DNA of 9,621 bases from Dactylosporangium sp. AC04546 (GTDB lineage Bacteria > Actinomycetota > Actinomycetes > Mycobacteriales > Micromonosporaceae): the NCBI RefSeq assembly GCF_022095675.1, contig NZ_JAHYSG010000211.1:1-9621 (forward strand), written 5' to 3'. The notes under the pieces were generated by a model. That model made no database searches and was not told where the DNA came from. It was given only the letters and a program-made list of their open reading frames with translations. Numbering within the stretch: position 1 is the first letter of the stretch; each line of letters opens with the position of its first letter. Both the position numbers and the translations under genes were made by a program. Below are positions 7,149 through 9,621 of the stretch, in pieces.

Positions 7149-7207
7149 GCGCCGCCCCAGGCATTGTTCATTCATTCGGGAAACCGTTCGAATCGCTGGC
7201 GGTGACC

Positions 7208-7236
7208 ATGACACCGGGGGATGCCGGTGCCATACT
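7208..7236 (+). promoter_or_regulatory. Candidate promoter for the small membrane protein gene
   Basis: ATGACA (7208-7213, five of six to TTGACA) is followed after exactly 17 bp by CATACT (7231-7236, four of six to TATAAT). This is the best sigma-70-like site on the plus strand of the gap. The spacer is largely filled by an inverted repeat, CACCGG-N6-CCGGTG (7212-7229), which could bind a regulator. Transcription would begin near 7243, giving a leader of about 138 nt before ATG 7381. Confidence 0.4.
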
Positions 7237-7294
7237 TTCGCCCGGACGTGTCGCCCTCAGTGGACCGCAAATCCGGGTGACCCGTCCGGGACCC

Positions 7295-7310
7295 ACCGCC
7301 GGCCGGCGGT
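7295..7310. repeat. 16-bp perfect palindrome in the leader of the small ORF
   Basis: ACCGCCGGCCGGCGGT is its own reverse complement. In RNA it could form a 6-bp GC stem with a GGCC loop followed by UUCC. It lies inside the proposed leader, about 70 nt before ATG 7381, so it could affect the transcript, or be an operator. In DNA of this GC content such palindromes also arise by chance. Confidence 0.4.
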
Positions 7311-7329
7311 TTCCGCACCCCCGGCCGAA

Positions 7330-7342
7330 CCGTTGGAAGGCG
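7330..7342 (+). repeat. 13-nt direct repeat, copy 1 (CCGTTGGAAGGCG)
   Basis: CCGTTGGAAGGCG occurs here, 38 nt before ATG 7381, and again at 7654-7666, downstream of the small gene's terminator. A GGCCGAACCG decamer accompanies each copy (7323-7332 overlapping copy 1; 7678-7687 after copy 2). The two copies bracket the small membrane gene. A shared regulatory motif or footprints of a past insertion are both possible. Confidence 0.45.
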
Positions 7343-7353
7343 ACCCCACTGCA

Positions 7354-7375
7354 GGTTCGAACCGAGTAGAAGGAG
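7354..7375 (+). promoter_or_regulatory. Palindrome GGTTCGAACC followed by Shine-Dalgarno AAGGAG
   Basis: The perfect 10-bp palindrome GGTTCGAACC (7354-7363) stands just before AAGGAG (7370-7375), which is five bases from ATG 7381. The Shine-Dalgarno is the strongest outside the kdp junctions. It decides the start of the small ORF against an upstream in-frame ATG at 7333. The palindrome resembles a tRNA T-loop, but no tRNA can be folded around it. Confidence 0.6.
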
Positions 7376-7380
7376 AACCG

Positions 7381-7596
7381 ATGTCCCCTGCACTCCGCGC
7401 GTCGCGCCGGCTCGCCGCCTTACTTCCGCCGGCCGACCTCGGCCCGAGGGCGGCCCTGGTCGCGGTGCTGACGCTGGTGTTCGGATTCGCCCAGCTGGTG
7501 CTCCAAGCGAGCGGATCCGCCCTGGCCGCGGGCGTGCTCCCGGCCGCGCTGACGGGCTGCTCGCTGCTGGCGGCCCGGCTGTCCGCCGCCGAGTAG
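7381..7596 (+). CDS. Small hypothetical two-TM membrane protein
   Basis: A 71-aa product of unrecognised family. It has a basic N-terminus (RASRR at 6-10) and two hydrophobic segments, about 21-43 (PRAALVAVLTLVFGFAQLVL) and 47-67, with a short polar turn between. It should therefore be a small integral membrane protein with both ends probably cytoplasmic. Support that it is real comes from AAGGAG five bases before the ATG, high G/C at third codon positions, a candidate promoter upstream at 7208-7236 and a strong terminator hairpin 13 nt after the TAG. That makes it a likely monocistronic unit. No function is evident. Confidence 0.7.
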   Translation: MSPALRASRRLAALLPPADLGPRAALVAVLTLVFGFAQLVLQASGSALAAGVLPAALTGCSLLAARLSAAE

Positions 7597-7608
7597 CGGC
7601 CGAGGTTT

Positions 7609-7639
7609 GGGGGTCTCCAGCCGCAAACAGGAGACCCCC
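7609..7639 (+). terminator. Strong stem-loop terminator after the small ORF
   Basis: GGGGGTCTCC (7609-7618) and GGAGACCCCC (7630-7639) are exact reverse complements, giving a 10-bp stem with an 11-nt loop (AGCCGCAAACA). It starts 13 nt after the TAG of the small gene. There is no U-tract, which is common for actinobacterial terminators. It isolates the small gene from the frame starting at 7851. Confidence 0.8.
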
Positions 7640-7653
7640 GCCCGATCCGCTAC

Positions 7654-7666
7654 CCGTTGGAAGGCG
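7654..7666 (+). repeat. 13-nt direct repeat, copy 2 (CCGTTGGAAGGCG)
   Basis: This is an identical copy of 7330-7342, lying 14 nt after the terminator stem and about 185 nt before ATG 7851. The rest of 7667-7850 shows short GC-rich repeats (CGATCCCG twice, CGGCCG twice) and two CACAAT boxes, but no promoter with convincing spacing. Confidence 0.45.
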
Positions 7667-7850
7667 TCCGCCGGAATGGCCGAACCGGGAGTCAAAGACG
7701 CCACCAATCGTGCGCGCGCCCGCGGCCGGCACGCAGCCCGCCGAGCGGTCGTTTCTGCCGGTATCCCGGCCGCCGATCCCGGCCGTTCGGCCGATCCCGC
7801 GCGGCACAATCATTGGCGACCATCCCTCGACTAAAAGGTAGCACACAATT

Positions 7851-9621
7851 ATGGAGATCGATGATTATGCGGATTCGTGGACGCCCCGCGGGCGGGCGTG
7901 GCGGTTCGCTCTCGAACTGCGGCAACTGCGTGAGGCCGCGGGTCGCCGGGCGTTGCGCCGGGTGAGTGCGGCCGGCGGCCCGTCGATCGCCTCGCTGTCC
8001 GCGGCGGAGAAGGGCGCGGACCTGCCGACCTGGAAGACCACGGCCGGTTACCTGAAGGGCTGCGACGTCGCCGAGGGCTCGCGGGAGCACCGGCGAATCA
8101 AGATCCTCTGGCACCGCGCCGACGAGGCCCTCCGCCCGCTGCGCCCGGACCTGGACGCGTGCGCCACCGGCCCGGCCCTGTTCGAGGCCCTGCTGGCAAC
8201 GGTGGCGGCGGCGGGCCAGACCCCGGACCGCCTGTCCGCCCGCATCGCGACGGCCCGCCCACCGTTCACGATCAAGCTCCTGGGCGCGGCCCCACCACCA
8301 CCGGAGGCGGTCCGCGAGGCGCTCACGGCGGGCTGGCCGCGCTTGACCGAGCACGTACTGGCCTGGCTCCTCCTGGCCTGCGGCGCCGACGGCGGCGTGA
8401 TCCGCCACTGGAGCCGCCACCACCTCCGCCTCACGAGAGCCGCCGGCGTCGCCCCACCGCCTGCGGCCGACGAGGCCGCATTGCCAGAAGGGCGGCCCGA
8501 GGACGCGCACATCGAGGGCCGTCCAGTCATGCACGCCGGCCGGGTGGCTGTGCCGGACGGGTGGCCTGGTGCTCCCGGCCCGGATCGCCGCGGTGCGTCC
8601 GCAGACCGGGTGGGTGTGCAGGATGGGCGGCCTGGTGCTCTCCGCCCGGATCGCCGCGGCGCGCCCGCCGACCGAGCGGGCGTCCAGGATGGGCGGCCTG
8701 GTGGTGCGCTCCGTCCGGATCGCCGCGGTGCGCCCGCCGGCCGGGTGGGTTTGCAGGGTGGGCGGCCTGGTGCTCTCCAGCCGGATCGCCGCGGCGCGCC
8801 CGCCGGTCTGGTGCGTGTGCCGGACGGGCGGCCCGGAGTGCCTGGCGAGCCGGTCGGGCCCGGAGGGGACTCGATCGGACCTGGCGCGGGCCGGCTTGTG
8901 CGGCCGGGACGGCGCGTGACCGGGCTTGGCGGGGTGACCGCCGTGCTGGCGGTGCTCGCCGCGGTCGCCGTGCTGCTCGCGGCTGACGGCGTGCCGGGCG
9001 ACGGATCGCCATCGGCCGCCGACGCCGGGCTCCCCGCGCGAAGCACCGGGCCGAGCGCCGAACCCTCGGCGCAGACGGTCGACCCCGCGGTCGCCGGTGT
9101 CAGCGCCGCCGCGGCCCTCGACGCGATCCGGCGGCGGGTGGCCGGCAGCGGCGAGCAGGCGGCAGCCGGGCGGTACACCTTCACCCACATCGAGGTGTGG
9201 AGCCCCAGCGGTCCGCCGGGCGGCCCCATGGAGGTCAGCGACGAGCGGCTGTACTGGGACGCCGAGCGCCACGGCGTCCGCCGCGTCACCCGGACCGGCC
9301 CCGGCGGGCGGACCGTCTCCGAGCCGGACGAGTGGTACGACGGCGGGGCGCGGGTGCTGTTCCTCGGCGTCGAGCAGCCCTCGGCCGATCCCGGGACGCT
9401 CGACCGCCAGCTCCGTGAGCAGCAGCCGGGGCTCGGCACCAGCGGCGTGCTGCGGGCCGTCGCCGACCTGTGCGCCGTGCGCCACCTCGACCGGGAGCAC
9501 CGGCTCGCCGTCCTCGCCGCCGTCGCGCGCCTGCCCGGTCTGACCCTCCTCGGCGTGCGGTCGGACCGTGCCGCCGGGGACGGCTCGGACCAGGCGGGCG
9601 GGGCGAGCGGGAGCGCCGGGG
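7851..9621 (+). CDS. Helix-turn-helix / repeat linker / TM / CU044_5270-like fusion protein (partial at right edge)
   Basis: This frame stays open for 590 codons from ATG 7851 to the window end. Residues about 18-75 read as an actinomycete XRE-like helix-turn-helix (FALELRQLREAAG, then SIASLSAAEKGADLPTW and a YLKGCDV helix). Residues about 108-195 have a similar rhythm (ALFEALLATVAAAGQTPDRL, then HVLAWLLLACGAD) and may be a degenerate second HTH. Residues 230-318 are 22-aa tandem repeats. One transmembrane helix lies at about 359-380. The outer part (from about 425) contains GRYTFTHIEVWSP, a block ending in SGVLRAVADL and ARLPGLTLLGVRSDRA, which resemble the CU044_5270 family often found near ECF sigma factors. 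It suggests a membrane-anchored regulator with a cytoplasmic DNA-binding end and an outer sensor. A weak AAAAGG lies 12 nt before the ATG. No internal stop separates the parts; family calls are from memory. Confidence 0.72.
   Translation, partial: MEIDDYADSWTPRGRAWRFALELRQLREAAGRRALRRVSAAGGPSIASLSAAEKGADLPTWKTTAGYLKGCDVAEGSREHRRIKILWHRADEALRPLRPDLDACATGPALFEALLATVAAAGQTPDRLSARIATARPPFTIKLLGAAPPPPEAVREALTAGWPRLTEHVLAWLLLACGADGGVIRHWSRHHLRLTRAAGVAPPPAADEAALPEGRPEDAHIEGRPVMHAGRVAVPDGWPGAPGPDRRGASADRVGVQDGRPGALRPDRRGAPADRAGVQDGRPGGALRPDRRGAPAGRVGLQGGRPGALQPDRRGAPAGLVRVPDGRPGVPGEPVGPGGDSIGPGAGRLVRPGRRVTGLGGVTAVLAVLAAVAVLLAADGVPGDGSPSAADAGLPARSTGPSAEPSAQTVDPAVAGVSAAAALDAIRRRVAGSGEQAAAGRYTFTHIEVWSPSGPPGGPMEVSDERLYWDAERHGVRRVTRTGPGGRTVSEPDEWYDGGARVLFLGVEQPSADPGTLDRQLREQQPGLGTSGVLRAVADLCAVRHLDREHRLAVLAAVARLPGLTLLGVRSDRAAGDGSDQAGGASGSAG
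8538..8840 (+). repeat. Tandem 66/69-nt repeats encoding 22-aa units
   Basis: There are four in-phase copies, at 8538-8603 (66 nt), 8604-8669 (66), 8670-8738 (69, one extra Gly codon) and 8739-8804 (66), plus a fading fifth at about 8805-8840. The protein unit runs [DG]RVGVQDGRPGAL then RPDRRGAPA. All lengths are multiples of three, so the frame is kept. The encoded linker is rich in Gly, Pro, Arg and Asp, likely disordered, and sits between the HTH region and the membrane helix. Confidence 0.88.

Noticed and set aside
7176..7191. LexA/SOS box (TCGGGAAACCGTTCGA)
   Set aside because: Only the right half matches TCGAAC-N4-GTTCGA; the left half differs at three of six bases.
7345..7372. tRNA gene suggested by GGTTCGAACC
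   Set aside because: The flanking bases do not pair as a T-stem, and no acceptor, D or anticodon arms can be found around it.
7692..9500. Long minus-strand open frame of about 600 codons opposite the HTH fusion gene
   Set aside because: It has no recognisable domain and is rich in Arg/Pro/Ala/Gly, and its repeats are the complement of the plus-strand tandem repeats. The plus strand holds identifiable domains at both ends, so this is a GC-rich shadow.

Overview
The window is very GC-rich DNA with strong G/C preference at third codon positions, few intergenic U-tracts and mostly TGA stops. This points to a high-GC actinomycete. The family is probably Micromonosporaceae (Actinoplanes/Dactylosporangium-like), judged from the style of the kdp genes and the intergenic GGAGCGGAGCGGAGG cassettes; that placement is inference, not a database result.

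Region 1 (1-4210, + strand) is the 3' part of a kdp potassium-transport operon: the last codons of kdpB, then kdpC, kdpD and kdpE. KdpB and KdpC belong to the high-affinity K+-importing P-type ATPase. KdpD (sensor kinase) and KdpE (OmpR-type regulator) form the two-component system that normally switches the operon on at low K+. kdpB/kdpC overlap by one base. The kdpC/kdpD and kdpD/kdpE junctions share a repeated sequence carrying the upstream stop codon, a GGAGG ribosome binding site and the next start. KdpC is about 90 residues longer than usual, through a central insert with four cysteines.

Region 2 (4211-7004) holds an exported alpha/beta hydrolase (+ strand), a 3'-end relic that looks like the C-terminus of a diacylglycerol/lipid kinase (+ strand), and a convergent 14-TM DHA2-type MFS exporter (- strand). 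The relic's stop codon directly abuts the exporter's stop codon.

Region 3 (7005-7850) is mainly regulatory. It contains a candidate divergent promoter pair with inverted repeats, a structured leader, a short two-TM membrane protein of 71 aa with a clear Shine-Dalgarno, and a strong 10-bp hairpin terminator.

Region 4 (7851-9621, running off the right edge) is one uninterrupted reading frame of at least 590 codons. It joins an N-terminal XRE-like helix-turn-helix (possibly two in tandem), a Gly/Pro/Arg/Asp-rich linker built from 22-residue tandem repeats, a single transmembrane helix, and an extracytoplasmic domain resembling the actinobacterial CU044_5270 family. It looks like a membrane-anchored one-component regulator and is the most unusual item in the window.
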